Shown here: positions 24,901-33,490 of the stretch, piece after piece
Layout: each line of letters opens with the position of its first letter
Numbering within the stretch: the first letter of the stretch is position 1
Source: Phoebastria nigripes
Lineage: Eukaryota; Chordata; Aves; Procellariiformes; Diomedeidae
DNA: 64,000 nucleotides
Assembly (NCBI GenBank): GCA_035582835.1
Contig: JAYKAV010003266.1
Coordinates: 3,489,421 to 3,553,420 of the forward strand
Reading direction: 5' to 3'
The notes under the pieces: model-generated
Told to the model about the DNA's origin: nothing
The model's input: the letters and a program-made list of their open reading frames with translations, nothing else
Database searches by the model: none
Made by a program: the position numbers and the translations under genes

Positions 24901-27900
24901 ACCCCTCCATTGTACCAGCACCATTGCACCAGTGCCCAGGCCCTGGGCAGGCTGTGCCCAGGGGATGCAGGAAGGGAAGGACCCCGAAATGGCCCTTTGC
25001 TCGCTCCCCGCTGCTGCACAGTGTCTGCCCTGACTTCTGCCCCTGTGGGACCCCGTCCCCTCCCACGGGCATGGGATCTTGCTGGAGCTCAGCCCAGAGC
25101 CAGGGTGTCCCTGTCCTGGAGCTCCCGGGTGCCGCCTCCGAGCCCTGGCAGGATCGTCGCCCCTGCAGGAAGCTTTTCCCATGCAGAAGCCTGTCCTTTG
25201 GGGACAGTGATCGGTGCCCAGCCCTGATGGGCCGGGGCATAGTGGGGACAAGAGCTGCAGAGCCCTGCCAGCCCCTCTCCCCGCACGTTTGGGGTGCACT
25301 GGTACCGCTTGGCTGGTGTCTGTGTGCCTGTCCGCTCCCAGGAGTGTGTCTGTGGGCCGTATGTCACCCCGTGGCTGCGGAGAGCAGCGGGTCTGTCCCC
25401 AGGCAGAGCATGGCCCCCAGGCAGGATGGAGTCTCACCAGGGACCTGCTTTCTCCTGCAGCCCAAGCCGAGCTTCGAGCAGAGCAAGAAAGAAGCGCAGC
25501 GACCGGCCGCCCCCGGACCCTCAGCCGAGGGGCTTCTGCAGAGCCGGCAGGAGCAGGAGGCAGAGAAGCAAGCAGCTCTCAACAAGGGTACGGCACCAGG
25601 GTCGGCAGGTCCCACTCCAGAGGGCTCCCCATGCTTGCCAGGAGCACCCGGCGTCTTGCTGGGACCCTGCCCTTCGTCCCTGGGGGGGTTCAGCCTGGTG
25701 TTTCGGTTTGCTCTGCAGTGGGCATCGTCCCCCCCAGGACCAAGTCCCCGGCGGAGGAGGAGGTGGTGCCTGTGACTGGCATGCCAAGGAGGAGCACTGC
25801 TGGCATGGCCAACGGGCTCAGCTCTCGGGTAGGGCTTGCGTTGAGGGGCTGGGGGCCGGGGTGGTGGGGCTGGGGGCTGGGCTAGCGAAGTGGGGGCTGT
25901 ATCACAGCCTGCAGGGCTGGGGCAGCGCATAGGGGAGCCCATCCCTGCATGGCTCCGCATCTCAGCATCCAGCTCCTCGTGACCCCCTGGCTATTTCAGC
26001 ACCTTCCCCCCACCCCAGGAGCGGGCTGAGCAGCCCCGTTCCAGAGGGTTGCAGCACTGGGTGGATTGGGCCGGACCCTGCTGCAGGCAGGGGTGCGTGA
26101 CCGTGGGAGTGGGCTCTTCCCCAGGAGAGACCGAAGAGTGCCGTGTTCGCCAACGAGACGAAGGTGAAGATGAGCGTGGAGGAGCAGATCGACCGCATGA
26201 AGCGCCACCAGAGTGGCTCAATGAAGGAGAAGCGGCGCAGCCTGCAGCTCCCCAGCAGCCAGCAGCCCGACACCCCCGGCACAAAGGCACCCACCTCCTA
26301 CAAGGTGGTGAGTCCCTGCACTGGCCATGGGGCTGGGGCAAACCGGCCTTTGCTTTGCAGAGTGCCTGAGGTCCCTGATGGAGCAGAGGGGACATTGGGG
26401 GCTGGGGAAGGGGGTGGGTGCTGGGGCAGGGGACAGTGTGTCATCCCGGGGGGGGCTCAGTGGGGCTGGGGTCCCTCGCAGGTGCGCCGGCACCGCAGCA
26501 TCCATGAGGTGGACATCTCCGACCTGGAGGCAGCGCTGCGCTCCGATGACCCCGGCAAGGTCTACGAGACACCCCAGGAGGAGATCGCCCGGCTGCGCAA
26601 GATGGAGCTGGAGCCACAGCACTATGATGTGGACATCAACAAGGAGGTGAGGACAGGCTGTCCTGGGGGAGCTAGCAGCCTGGGCACGGGGCANCCCTCC
26701 CTCCACACCCTGTGCTGGGGGGGTCGATCCATCCTCCTGTGTCGGTTGGGATCCTGGAGCCACTGGCCATGCCCAGTCAGGGGCTGCCCTTGCCCAGGCG
26801 GGTGCTNGGAGCTGGGGGCAAGTGGGGCAGGTGGGTGCTAGAGCAGGGAGGGGTTCCCGGTGCTGGTGCTCAGCTCAGCCCTTGCCACTGTGCCCAGCTC
26901 TCCACGCCAGACAAAGTCATCATCCCCGAGCGGTACGTCGAACTGGAGCCCGACACACCGCTCAGCCCCGAGGAGATGAAGGAGAAGCAGAAGAAGGTGG
27001 AAAGGATCAAGACCCTCATTGCCAAATCCAGGTGAGGCTGCTGTGCCCATGCCCANGCCGGCCGTCCTGGGGTGCACCCTGCCACCCGCCTGCACCCCTT
27101 CCCTGGCCATCCCNCGGGGTCTGTCCTGCTGGGGCTAGGCACGGGTGCTGATGCTGGGTGCTCTGCGCAGCCTGCAGAACGTCATCCCCCTGGGCGAGGG
27201 GGAAGTGGATGCCCCCCAGGACCCCGAGACCCAGCTGCAGGAGCAGGAGAAGAGGATAGAGATCTCGTGCGCGCTGGCTGCCGAGGCCTCCCGCCGGGGC
27301 CGCATGCTCTCGGGTAAGGCACGGGGGGGCACGGAGGGTTGGAGCCTGCCAGCCCCGCGGGAGAGCGGACCGCAGGTAGTGTTTTAACGTGCCGAGCGGG
27401 CAGGAGGGGTGAGGGCAGGGCAGATCTGGCAGGTTGGATGCAGGACCAACTGATGGGCTGGACAGGCAGCAAGAGCGAGGGGCCAGTACAGGCAGGAGAG
27501 TGGGCTGCATCGGTCCTGGCGCAGGGCATTGCTGTGCAGTGGGAGAGCTAGCCCGGTGATGCCGGCAGCTGCTGGGGCCCTGCCTGCAGTGCCTGGGGCT
27601 GCCTTCCCCTGTGGCAGCACTGAGCATCGTGGGATGGAGCAACCACTTCGGCCGGGCATGGGTTTCGGCACCTCGGCAGAAGCGTTCGCAAGGCTGCAGG
27701 CTGGGAGCACCTGGCGGTGCAGCGCACGGTGGCATGCCGTGCCCGAGCGAGCGTGGTGGCACGCCGTGCCTTGTCCATGAGGAGCCCTGCGGGGAGCTCA
27801 CGTGTGCGCGCCGTGGCCGGGCGCCGCTGTGGCTGTTTGTCCTGACCGCGCTTGCTTCCCCCCTTCCTTCCTCTCCGTTTCCTCCCCTCTGCTAACCTCT

Positions 27901-28093
27901 CGCTGGGTCGCCTCCTTCCCCTCGCCGCTGCCGGCAGCTTGTGTTCTTCACGCCCTTCTCCCATTTCTTGTTTCCAGCTCAATGCGCTACCCCAAGCCCT
28001 CCCACCTCCCCAGCCTCCCCGACTCCACCGACCAACCCCCTCTCGTCTGAAACATCCCGGGTCGCCGACAACAGCCATTTTATGCGTGTCTGA
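9874..28093 (+). CDS. PLEKHA6: PLEKHA6, pleckstrin homology domain-containing family A member 6 (5' end outside window)
   Basis: PLEKHA6 belongs to the PLEKHA5/6/7 family of membrane and junction adaptors, which bind phosphoinositides through a PH domain and partner proteins through WW, proline-rich and coiled-coil parts. Exons read here: 9874-9954, 10127-10241, 10338-10442, 10561-10633, 11157-11257, 13635-13750, 13981-14469, 14906-15416, 15885-15971, 16824-16877, 19096-19176, 20720-20788, 21229-21309, 21563-21712, 22208-22303, 22774-22885, 23043-23182, 23942-24091, 25461-25587, 25719-25828, 26125-26307, 26482-26646, 26898-27031, 27171-27313, 27978-28093. All junctions keep frame. From the conserved Met at 10140 (MSSKAGGKRP, matching the human start) the product is about 1,164 residues, against about 1,050 for canonical human from memory; a 50-residue cassette exon explains part of the excess. 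Order: PH at roughly 60-160, Ser/Pro-rich linker, coiled coil at about 530-750, basic RRHRS region, tail ending FMRV. Frame is open upstream of 10140 through a half WW domain, so a longer isoform is likely. Confidence 0.95.
10127..10241 (+). CDS. PLEKHA6: PLEKHA6 exon with the canonical start Met (10140)
   Basis: Acceptor ctgcag, donor gtgggt. ATG at 10140 has G at -3 and begins MSSKAGGKRP, matching the human canonical N-terminus, followed by NHAMVSEVPSERP. Confidence 0.92.
10338..10442 (+). CDS. PLEKHA6: PLEKHA6 exon: basic lead-in and first PH strand
   Basis: Encodes a basic stretch (RKGIAFGKRSNSMKRNPNA) and ends GWLYKQ, the usual first strand of a PLEKHA-family PH domain. Donor gtacct at 10443. 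Confidence 0.95.
10561..10633 (+). CDS. PLEKHA6: PLEKHA6 exon: PH domain core
   Basis: Encodes SSGVKQWNKRWFVLVDRCL and FYYK. The KRWFVL strand is the PH-family hallmark that forms part of the phosphoinositide pocket. Ends in phase 1; donor gtacgg. Confidence 0.97.
11157..11257 (+). CDS. PLEKHA6: PLEKHA6 exon: PH domain middle
   Basis: Encodes DEKEESILGSIPLLSFRVA and NISRKHTFK, essentially as in human. Ends on a complete codon with donor gtcagt, so either acceptor of the next exon (13575 or 13635) stays in frame. Confidence 0.97.
11258..13574. other. PLEKHA6 intron within the PH domain
   Basis: Contains no additional exon I can support. It ends at the tandem acceptor of the next PH exon. Confidence 0.6.
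13575..13750 (+). CDS. PLEKHA6: PLEKHA6 exon with tandem acceptors: PH domain C-terminal helix
   Basis: Two acceptors are usable. The one before 13635 (tctccccag) gives the family form FKAEHAGIRTYFF. The one before 13575 has a long pyrimidine tract and adds 60 nt, an open 20-codon insert starting VTVCWVEE. Both then run through EEQESWIQAMGEAARVQ, the closing PH helix, to donor gtcagc at 13751. The short form is the safer core exon (13635-13750). Confidence 0.85.
13981..14469 (+). CDS. PLEKHA6: PLEKHA6 exon: His-rich and charged linker
   Basis: A 489 bp exon beginning HEKPDSENIPPSKHHHHH, then a charged Lys/Glu segment and a Ser/Pro-rich part (QPNGWPYSSPSRPGS), ending near the KIAQRKSSMTQLQQWV motif that the human protein shares. 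Confidence 0.95.
14683..14768 (+). repeat. Two-copy 42 bp tandem repeat in PLEKHA6 intron
   Basis: The ggccacca word at 14689 recurs at 14731. Units share ccctggcaggaggatgccag-like text, in the intron between 14469 and 14906. Confidence 0.65.
14906..15416 (+). CDS. PLEKHA6: PLEKHA6 exon: Tyr/Pro-rich linker
   Basis: A 511 bp exon encoding the tyrosine-rich run YYSPYSPQYPEDYQYYPPG, then LRRMSLQPRSRSVPRSPSQG, rich in possible Ser phosphorylation sites. Ends RRSISSPK at donor gtaaat. Confidence 0.96.
15885..15971 (+). CDS. PLEKHA6: PLEKHA6 exon (YDYLGDRRPVPAG)
   Basis: An 87 bp phase-0 exon, YDYLGDRRPVPAGMYPY to VHDKM, closely matching human. Donor gtacgt. Confidence 0.95.
16824..16877 (+). 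CDS. PLEKHA6: PLEKHA6 exon: start of coiled coil
   Basis: A 54 bp phase-0 exon, DELLDLQLQRNLEYLDQQ, identical to my recollection of human. The acceptor is tag rather than cag. A microexon of this size is easily missed by gene prediction. Confidence 0.93.
16878..19095. other. PLEKHA6 intron
   Basis: No exon seen. An AT-richer patch at about 17740-18040 stands out from the GC-rich flanks. Confidence 0.55.
19096..19176 (+). CDS. PLEKHA6: PLEKHA6 exon: coiled-coil region
   Basis: 81 bp, phase 0, MSESETLISMVNRMVE onward to YMQ. Donor gtaagc. Confidence 0.94.
19177..20719. other. PLEKHA6 intron
   Basis: No exon seen. Holds the AT-rich island at 20030-20360. Confidence 0.6.
20030..20360. promoter_or_regulatory. 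AT-rich island in PLEKHA6 intron, candidate enhancer
   Basis: About 330 bp that is clearly AT-richer than its surroundings, with an AP-1 word TGACTCA (20191-20197) and an HNF1-like GTTAATGATTCAC (20336-20348, 12 of 13 consensus positions). No open frame of interest. Confidence 0.4.
20720..20788 (+). CDS. PLEKHA6: PLEKHA6 exon (VTPFPEAYRETLHAYK)
   Basis: 69 bp, phase 0, ending ISEQDTD at donor gtaaga. Confidence 0.93.
21229..21309 (+). CDS. PLEKHA6: PLEKHA6 exon: coiled coil
   Basis: 81 bp, phase 0, KLLGKLCEQNKVLREQERL and QLRAEK, with a clear heptad pattern of Leu residues. Confidence 0.95.
21563..21712 (+). CDS. PLEKHA6: PLEKHA6 exon: coiled coil
   Basis: 150 bp, phase 0, ESLESALMGTHQELEMFGSQ through LLHKKESLQNQLINIRVEL to QAST. 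Donor gtaacc. Confidence 0.95.
22208..22303 (+). CDS. PLEKHA6: PLEKHA6 exon: coiled coil
   Basis: 96 bp, phase 0, TAEYESLESEVSALHDDLW and EQLNLDIQ. Donor gtgagc. Confidence 0.95.
22774..22885 (+). CDS. PLEKHA6: PLEKHA6 exon: coiled-coil end
   Basis: 112 bp encoding LNRQIQKEIWRIQDVMEGL, RKNNPSRGTD and TAKHR. Ends in phase 1. Confidence 0.95.
23043..23182 (+). CDS. PLEKHA6: PLEKHA6 exon: Ser/Pro-rich
   Basis: 140 bp encoding a low-complexity run (SSNSPASPLSSASLTSPLSP) ending GSPTKPGPSE on a complete codon. Confidence 0.93.
23942..24091 (+). CDS. PLEKHA6: PLEKHA6 exon: proline-rich cassette
   Basis: 150 bp, phase 0 on both sides, so it can be skipped without changing frame. Encodes PGPPRPPLPKSYVPLESPP and then a Trp-containing segment, a possible SH3 or WW ligand. 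I recall this segment as absent from the canonical human isoform but present in longer ones. It contains an N at 24078. Confidence 0.8.
24092..25460. other. PLEKHA6 intron
   Basis: No exon or repeat seen. Several long but shadow-like open frames only. Confidence 0.55.
25461..25587 (+). CDS. PLEKHA6: PLEKHA6 exon (PKPSFEQSKKE)
   Basis: 127 bp, starting at a CAG acceptor in phase 0 and ending EKQAALNK in phase 1. Less conserved in the middle. Confidence 0.9.
25719..25828 (+). CDS. PLEKHA6: PLEKHA6 exon (VGIVPPRTKSP)
   Basis: 110 bp encoding GIVPPRTKSPAEEE and MANGLSSR. Donor gtaggg. Confidence 0.92.
26125..26307 (+). CDS. PLEKHA6: PLEKHA6 exon (ERPKSAVF to KVKMSVEEQIDRM)
   Basis: 183 bp, phase 0. 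Encodes KVKMSVEEQIDRMKRHQSG and EKRRSLQLP, a basic region with likely phosphoserine sites shared with the paralogues. Confidence 0.95.
26482..26646 (+). CDS. PLEKHA6: PLEKHA6 exon (VRRHRSIHEVDIS)
   Basis: 165 bp, phase 0, RRHRSIHEVDISDLEAAL then EEIARLRKMELEPQHYDVDI. Strongly conserved with human. Confidence 0.96.
26898..27031 (+). CDS. PLEKHA6: PLEKHA6 exon (DKVIIPERYVELEPD)
   Basis: 134 bp encoding LSTPDKVIIPERYVELEPD and a basic helix (KEKQKKVERIKTLIAKS). Ends in phase 2. Confidence 0.96.
27171..27313 (+). CDS. PLEKHA6: PLEKHA6 penultimate coding exon
   Basis: 143 bp encoding LQNVIPLGEGEVDAPQDPE and EKRIEISCALAAEASRRGRM. Ends in phase 1 at donor gtaagg, which fits either of two downstream terminal exons. 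Confidence 0.95.
27978..28093 (+). CDS. PLEKHA6: PLEKHA6 terminal coding exon (FMRV end)
   Basis: Begins phase-compatible with AQCATPSPPTSPASP, matching the human QCATPSPPTSPASP tail, and stops after SHFMRV (human YTMRV). A donor-like gtaagc lies at 28102, only 8 nt past the stop, so the 3' UTR may be spliced to 28624. Confidence 0.92.
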
Positions 28094-28623
28094 GCCATGA
28101 AGTAAGCACCTCTTCTCTCGTACTTCATCCCATCCTCTCTCCATCCCGGGGGGCCGGGCGGGGGGCACCTCTTCTGTGCCCGGCGTCTGTCCATCGCTGC
28201 TTGCTCCAGCTAATGTCTCCCGAGCCACGTCAGCCACGTCTCCTCCCATGGACCAAGCGCAAGTGTCTTCCAAGGCGAAGCCCCCGGGCTGGGTCAGCCA
28301 GGGACCCCAGTGTGGGCAGGGGGGGCTTGGCAGGCTGCTGTGGGCAGGGGGGCCCACAGACAGAGCAAAAGTGGGGGTGGTCTCGGGGCCAGGCTCGGGG
28401 ACGCCTGCCCTGGCACGTCTGCATTGGTGGCTGCAAACTGGGGGGGGACACAGCGTCCCCCAGCTTGGTTGGAGGTTCCCCCCAGGCAGCTGGGGACATA
28501 GAGCCAAATCTGTGCTAGGTTTTCCTCCGAGCAGGGCAGGAGGGGTCTGTGGGGTGGGCACAGGGGCTGCCCCACCACCGGCTGCCCCACGCGTAGCTCA
28601 GCCCTGCTCTCCTCTCCCTCCAG

Positions 28624-28676
28624 CTCAAGCCCTGGCTGCTGCCGGCACCATCAAGTTCCACGGGGCCACGTTTTAG
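28624..28676 (+). CDS. PLEKHA6: Possible alternative PLEKHA6 terminal exon (GTIKFHGATF end)
   Basis: A good acceptor (cctctccctccag) precedes 28624. Joined directly to 27313, skipping 27978-28093, it reads AQALAAAGTIKFHGATF and stops at 28674-28676. Joined to 28101 it is 3' UTR instead. The frame is open over only 17 codons, so coding use is uncertain. Confidence 0.4.
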
Positions 28677-30336
28677 CACCCCAACATGACACCAAACCTC
28701 TCGCCATCATTTTCGGTTCTCCTGGACCCCCTTCCTTCCCACTGACGGCGAGACCACCCGGCACAGCCGAGCGGGGGGATGCATCGCCGACAGCACCAGC
28801 TGCTCTGCCCCGTCCCGGAGGAGACGTGCGGGTGCCGGGAGGTTGTCTGCTGGAGTGTGGTCCCCGAGGAGCCCCCGGGCTGCCAGCTGGCACAGGGACA
28901 GATCGGGGTGTCCTGGGCATCAGGCCTGTGTGGACAGCTGGGCAGGGGCATCTGCAGCGGCGGCCCCCGGTACAGCAGCCGTCTCCCTGCCGGGGCAGCC
29001 CTGGGGGAGCATAGGACTCCCTGGGCTCCCGGCGCTGATGTGTTGGTCTCCTAAAGGTCTGCAAAGGGGCTCTTCTGGGTGGAGACCGGCCAGTCCCCAC
29101 CATGGATGGTGCTTCCACCTTACGCTGGACCTGGATGCTCCATCTCTGCTCCTCAGGCATCTCTTCCCCTCCCTGTGCCCTGAACCTGCTTTTAGCATCC
29201 GTCTGGCTGGGGGTAGTAGCCGGCAGAGCCTGGCCTGTCCCATCGCTCCTCACGCAGGAGGAAGAAGGAGCTGTGTCAGGGACAGGGTGGATGGAGGTGG
29301 GACTGGGGAGAGGACACGGAGGTGCCCAGGGGAGCAGTGTGCTCAGGATCAGGGTGGTATGAGGGCTGCCCGGGGCACTGGTGTGTGCCACTGGCACGGA
29401 GCAGGTCTGGGCAGGGATGGGGAGGTTGCACGGGAGCAGAGGAGCGGTGCGCGGAGCTGGGGCGCAAGGTGGAACGGCGAAGCCGCAGGTTCAGCAGGGA
29501 TCCCTCTGCGGTGGATGGGGACGGTGACGAGAGGGGGAAGAGGCTTGGGGCCAGGCCGTAGCAGCGGGGCTCGTCCTCGGCGCGGGGAGCAGTGCCCCAC
29601 CTGCCCCCCCATCCCGCAGTCACCTCTGTCTCAGCCCCTCTGAAAATCTGGCACTGCGTCTCACCCCAAGACATTGCCATTGCACTCCAGACCCTTCGAT
29701 TTGTTTGGTTTTCCTGTAGCAAGTTTACCCTTTTCTTTAGCTTTCTGGAGGGAGAAAAAAAAGCTGGTTCTGCCTGGAAAAGTGGAATCCCATGCGAGGT
29801 TGTGCAGTTGGCAGGGCTGCCGCCATGGGGCTGGGGCAGGCGAGGCGGATGGAGTGAGGAGCTAGATACCGTCCATCCCGCAGCTATTTTCCCTACTGGC
29901 CTGATCCTGACACCCACCAGGACCCCTGCCCCGCGCTCCCCCCTCTGCATCCCCATCGCCCCCCGCGCACCCCATCTTAGCAATACTGGTAGGATCCCAG
30001 GAGCCCCGAGTCCCGCTCCNCTCCCGAGCCTCCCGCAGCCCTCTTAGCTCATAAAGCTGGCCCTTTATTTTGCTATTACATGCCTTAATATATGTTTTAT
30101 GGAAATTATACATTTATAATATATATCTATATTTGTTTTTCTCTTCTTTTCTGGGAGGTACTGTTTTGTGCTAATCTCTCTCTCCGCAGGGTTGTTGGCA
30201 CCAGCCCTGCCAATGAGTTACAAAAGCAGATTCTTTGCCAATTTATCAGAGAAAAAAAAAAAGAAAAAAAAAGAAAAAAAAACCTATTTAAAAAATATAT
30301 ATTTTTTCTGCTTTTATTAAAAGCAAATTTATTTAA

Positions 30337-30342
30337 AATAAA
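30337..30342 (+). terminator. Poly(A) signal, proximal, PLEKHA6
   Basis: AATAAA in an AT-rich stretch after the PLEKHA6 stop. GU-rich downstream sequence is weak, so it may be minor. Confidence 0.45.
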
Positions 30343-30966
30343 ATATAAAGAGACTGTAAGTTTTAAGAGATGACGCGTTTATTTCCCCGTCCCTGAGCGC
30401 AGCGGCGGGGCGGCCGGGGCGGGCTCCCCAGCTTGTGTAACCGGGGCAGACCCCACTTACACCGGCTGCGGGGACAGCACCGGGGACGTGCCGGGGACCN
30501 CGGTGCATGGCTGTGGCCCACGCAGAGGCTGTGCTGCCCGGCGGGGAGCCGCGGGGGCACACAGACCCATAGGCAGCAATTCCTCCTGTCTCTGGGGGCC
30601 GGAGGGGACGAGGAGCATCCCAGTGCTCCTGCCCCTGGCGTGCCCGGAGCCACCGGTGAGCTCCGGCTCAGCNGAACCGCGGTGGCCAGGTCTGAGCCTT
30701 CCCAAGGCGTGAGCGCAGCCCGGTGCACCGGGACACCATGGCTGCCCTATTGTGGAACCCGGTGGTTGTTATTTTGTTCTTTTTTTTTAAAAAAAAAAAA
30801 ACAACTTAATTCTTAATTTTATTTTGGTTATTATTTTTCATAACACTTCATATACCAGTGACTTGTAACCGAGAAAGGATTTGCATCGGGAGGAAATCTA
30901 TTTATGCACCGGGGAGGGTGGGAAGGGAGGCATTTGTTTTCTGGGTTTTTTTGCTAGTGTTAGAGA

Positions 30967-30972
30967 AATAAA
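30967..30972 (+). terminator. Poly(A) signal, PLEKHA6
   Basis: AATAAA followed about 25 nt later by a GU-rich run (gtgtcagtgtcttttg), a good cleavage-site arrangement. Confidence 0.65.
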
Positions 30973-31223
30973 AGTATCTAAGAAACAACAACGTGTCAGT
31001 GTCTTTTGTCTAGAGGTGACCTCAGATAACTCTTTAATATTAGACCGAAGAGGCGGTGGACGAATGGCTACAGCATTTCAACCGTTCAGGAAGGGTCTCA
31101 TCTTGCCCATAGCTCGCTCCAGGGCTGGTGGCACCTTCTCTTCCCTCTCCCTGTTTGGGGGGGTCATTTTCCCAGGGGAGTTTATTTTAGCTGTAGCTGC
31201 TCAATAGCCAGCCCTCTTGGAGG

Positions 31224-31276
31224 AATAAAAAAAATGTATTTGTACCTGGCAAGTTTGCATAAAGCCAAGGAATAAA
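31224..31276 (+). terminator. Paired distal poly(A) signals, PLEKHA6
   Basis: AATAAA at 31224-31229 and again at 31271-31276. The second is followed by ggctggtttgtaaatgtgtgg, GU-rich. It is the last signal before GOLT1A and the likely distal end. Confidence 0.6.
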
Positions 31277-31866
31277 AAGCGGCTGGTTTGTAAATGTGTG
31301 GAGCTGGTCTCTGCAGGCTTTCCTGAGGGACATGGGTATAGAGGTCCCTGTGGGGTGGCTCGGGNGTGGCATGTGCCACGCGGGGACCCTGCATCGGCCA
31401 CAGGCAGCAGCTCTGGCCGAGCCATCGGCCCTGCACCGGGCAGCAAACCCCGGGGGCTGGGGCTTGCACGGGGCTGGGGCGCGGCGGGTGCCAAAGCTCC
31501 CCTCTCCCACGGGGCAGCCTGGCTGTGAGCTGGGACCGTCCCTGCCCCGCGCGATGCACCAGTGCCGATGCTGGGGGGAGCTGTGCATGCAGCACCCAGT
31601 GCCACGTGGGGCTCCCTCCCAGCCGGGGGCTCACGGTGCCCCAAGGTACCACTCAGACACCCCAAGGGACACCACAGCCACCCTGCATCCCCCTATTTTG
31701 GGGATTGCTCCAAGCCATCCCTTCCCAGGGAGGACATGCAGGGAGGGCAGGACCAGGCAGGGACCCGTGGCCATCAGCCCCTCTATATGTCACCCTGCAG
31801 CGATGGCCAGCCACCGCATCCCCCCCGAAGGAGATGCTGCCGGCGCGGGGCAGGTGCTGCCAGGCC

Positions 31867-31891
31867 GTTAATGATTTGCAGGATGACGTGG
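31867..31891 (+). promoter_or_regulatory. Candidate GOLT1A promoter elements (HNF1-like and TGACGTGG)
   Basis: About 100 nt upstream of the GOLT1A ATG, GTTAATGATTTGC (31867-31879) carries one full half-site of the HNF1 palindrome. TGACGTGG (31884-31891) matches the core bound by XBP1 and related bZIP factors. Assignment is by motif only. Confidence 0.4.
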
Positions 31892-31983
31892 GGACTAAAG
31901 GCCTTTCCAAGGGTCACTGCTGGGGAGGCANGTGGAAGGGCGGCCGCCCTTGCCCGGCCTCACCCAGCCCTGCTGCCGGCAAG

Positions 31984-32008
31984 ATGGTGTCTCTGACCGA
32001 CTTCCAGC
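31984..32008 (+). CDS. GOLT1A: GOLT1A exon 1
   Basis: Encodes MVSLTDFQ plus one base, with donor gtaagc. The short exon makes the N-terminus easy to miss. Confidence 0.88.
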
Positions 32009-33490
32009 GTAAGCGGGCGGGCGGGCTGGGGTGGCCGTGTCCCGGCGGCGATGCCCATCCCCGTGGGACGAGGGTGCACCGTGGGGATGCTCCGCAGCAC
32101 CGAGTCGAGGCTGGAGGCTGCTGACCGGGGTCATTGGGGCAGGGAGAGGGTGCAACAGCAAGTCCCGTCCTGGGGTGGGGGGATGTGGCAGGAGCCCTGC
32201 CGGGACGCGGGGACCAGGCAGGGCTGTGTGTGGGGACCAGCACCGTGGGCGCTGCAGAACTGGATTTGCCCTTACCCTCTGCCCCAGGTCTGCATCGGGA
32301 ACAGCAACTGGGGAGGTGGCTCGTCCGGAGAGCATCGCCAGCCTCTCCCACCGGCTGCCTGCACTCACACCCTTCCTGCCACTGTTCAGAAAAATGCTGG
32401 AGACAACCTTCTCATTTATTTTTTCTTTGTGGTTTATTCTTTAGCTGGCAGCCCAGAGGAGTTTCTGGGGTACCCAACAGTCTCCCCAAGGCTTGGGCAG
32501 GTGGAAAGACTGTTTCTAAGCTTTGGAGATAAATCTGAAGCACATTTCTGGGAGGGAACGTGCCAGGGAGGTGCTGAGGAGAGCAACCGCAACCCAAGGT
32601 GGGACCTGAGCTGTGTGCCCNAGCCCCCGTCTCAGCCCTCCTCCCGTCCTCCGCAGGGATTGGTGTGGGACTGGTCGGCTTCGGTCTCTTCTTCGTCCTT
32701 TTTGGGATGCTCTTATACTTCGACTCGGTGCTCCTGGCCTTTGGGAACGTGAGTATGGTGGGGCTGGGGCTCCCCGCAGCAGGCGTTGATGCCCAGGATG
32801 GAGCAAAGGGTCCATCTGGGCAGGGGTTCTCTGACCTGCTCCCCTTCATCCTCCCAGATCCTCTTCCTCTCTGGCTTGGTCTTCATCATTGGCTTCAGGA
32901 GGACCTTCACCTTCTTCTTCCAGCGGCCAAAGCTGAAGGGCACCAGCTTCTTCCTAGGGGGGGTCCTCATCGTCCTCATGCGGTGGCCCCTCCTGGGCAT
33001 GCTGCTGGAGGCTTACGGCTTCATCATCCTCTTCAGGTCCGTCCCGCAGCACCCAGCTCCCTGGCACGGCATGGGTGCCCCAGGCTGGAGAGCGGGAGCC
33101 GGGCGAGCCTCGTGCCCTGCAGCCCTGGGCAGAGCCCCTGCTGCTCCCATCCTGGCAAAATCCTGGCACGGGGCTTCACAGAGACTTTTGTTTTGATACA
33201 GGAGTTTTCTCCCAGTGGCTTTTGGGTTTTTGGGGTCGCTGGCAAACATCCCCGTGCTGAGCAAGGTGAGCAGGGCGCTGGGCACAGTTCTCCTGGGCAG
33301 ATGTGACCCTTGGGGTTTGCAGTCCTTGGGTGATATCAATCCCGATCGCCGTGGTTGGGACCGGACAGGGAAGGTCACTGCGGTCTCTCNGCAGCCCCCC
33401 GAGGATGCACTGGAGGATTTTACTGCTAATCAGGATCTGTCCCTGTTGCAGCTCTTGCAGAAGANGGGAGACAGCGGCTCCATGGTGTGA
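31984..33490 (+). CDS. GOLT1A: GOLT1A, Golgi transport 1A (vesicle transport protein GOT1A)
   Basis: GOT1-family membrane protein of the ER-Golgi system; yeast Got1 helps COPII and Golgi vesicle fusion. Five exons: 31984-32008, 32657-32748, 32858-33036, 33202-33265, 33452-33490. They give 132 codons, the human length. Start MVSLTDFQ is followed by four hydrophobic segments. GVGLVGFGLFFVLFGMLLYF then FDSVLLAFGN match human almost residue for residue, as do FFQRPKLKGTSFFLGGV and LRWPLLGM (here MRWPLLGM). The end is GDSGSMV, close to human GTSSMV. An N at 33465 leaves one residue of the last exon undefined. ATG 31984 is chosen for similarity and for the fitting first donor (gtaagc). The gene lies about 700 nt past the last PLEKHA6 poly(A) signal. 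Confidence 0.95.
32657..32748 (+). CDS. GOLT1A: GOLT1A exon 2: first membrane segment
   Basis: Encodes RIGVGLVGFGLFFVLFGML and the FDSVLLAFGN signature. Donor gtgagt. Confidence 0.96.
32858..33036 (+). CDS. GOLT1A: GOLT1A exon 3: membrane segments 2 and 3
   Basis: Encodes ILFLSGLVFIIGFRRTF, then FFQRPKLKGTSFFLGGV and the MRWPLLGMLLEAYGF hairpin. Ends in phase 2. Confidence 0.96.
33202..33265 (+). CDS. GOLT1A: GOLT1A exon 4: last membrane segment
   Basis: Encodes SFLPVAFGFLGSLANIPVL and ends LSK (human FFPVVFGFLGNVCNIP). Confidence 0.93.
33452..33490 (+). CDS. GOLT1A: GOLT1A exon 5, stop
   Basis: Twelve codons ending GSMV and TGA. Contains one N. Confidence 0.88.
   Translation, partial: LLQKXGDSGSMV

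Larger units (their letters stand above)
28094..31290 (+). other. PLEKHA6: PLEKHA6 3' UTR
   Basis: No further gene is seen between the PLEKHA6 stop and GOLT1A. The stretch turns AT-rich from about 30050 and holds several AATAAA signals (30337, 30967, 31224, 31271), consistent with a long 3' UTR with alternative ends. A-rich runs lie near 30250-30360 and 30780-30800. Chance open frames on both strands show no recognisable protein. Confidence 0.7.
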
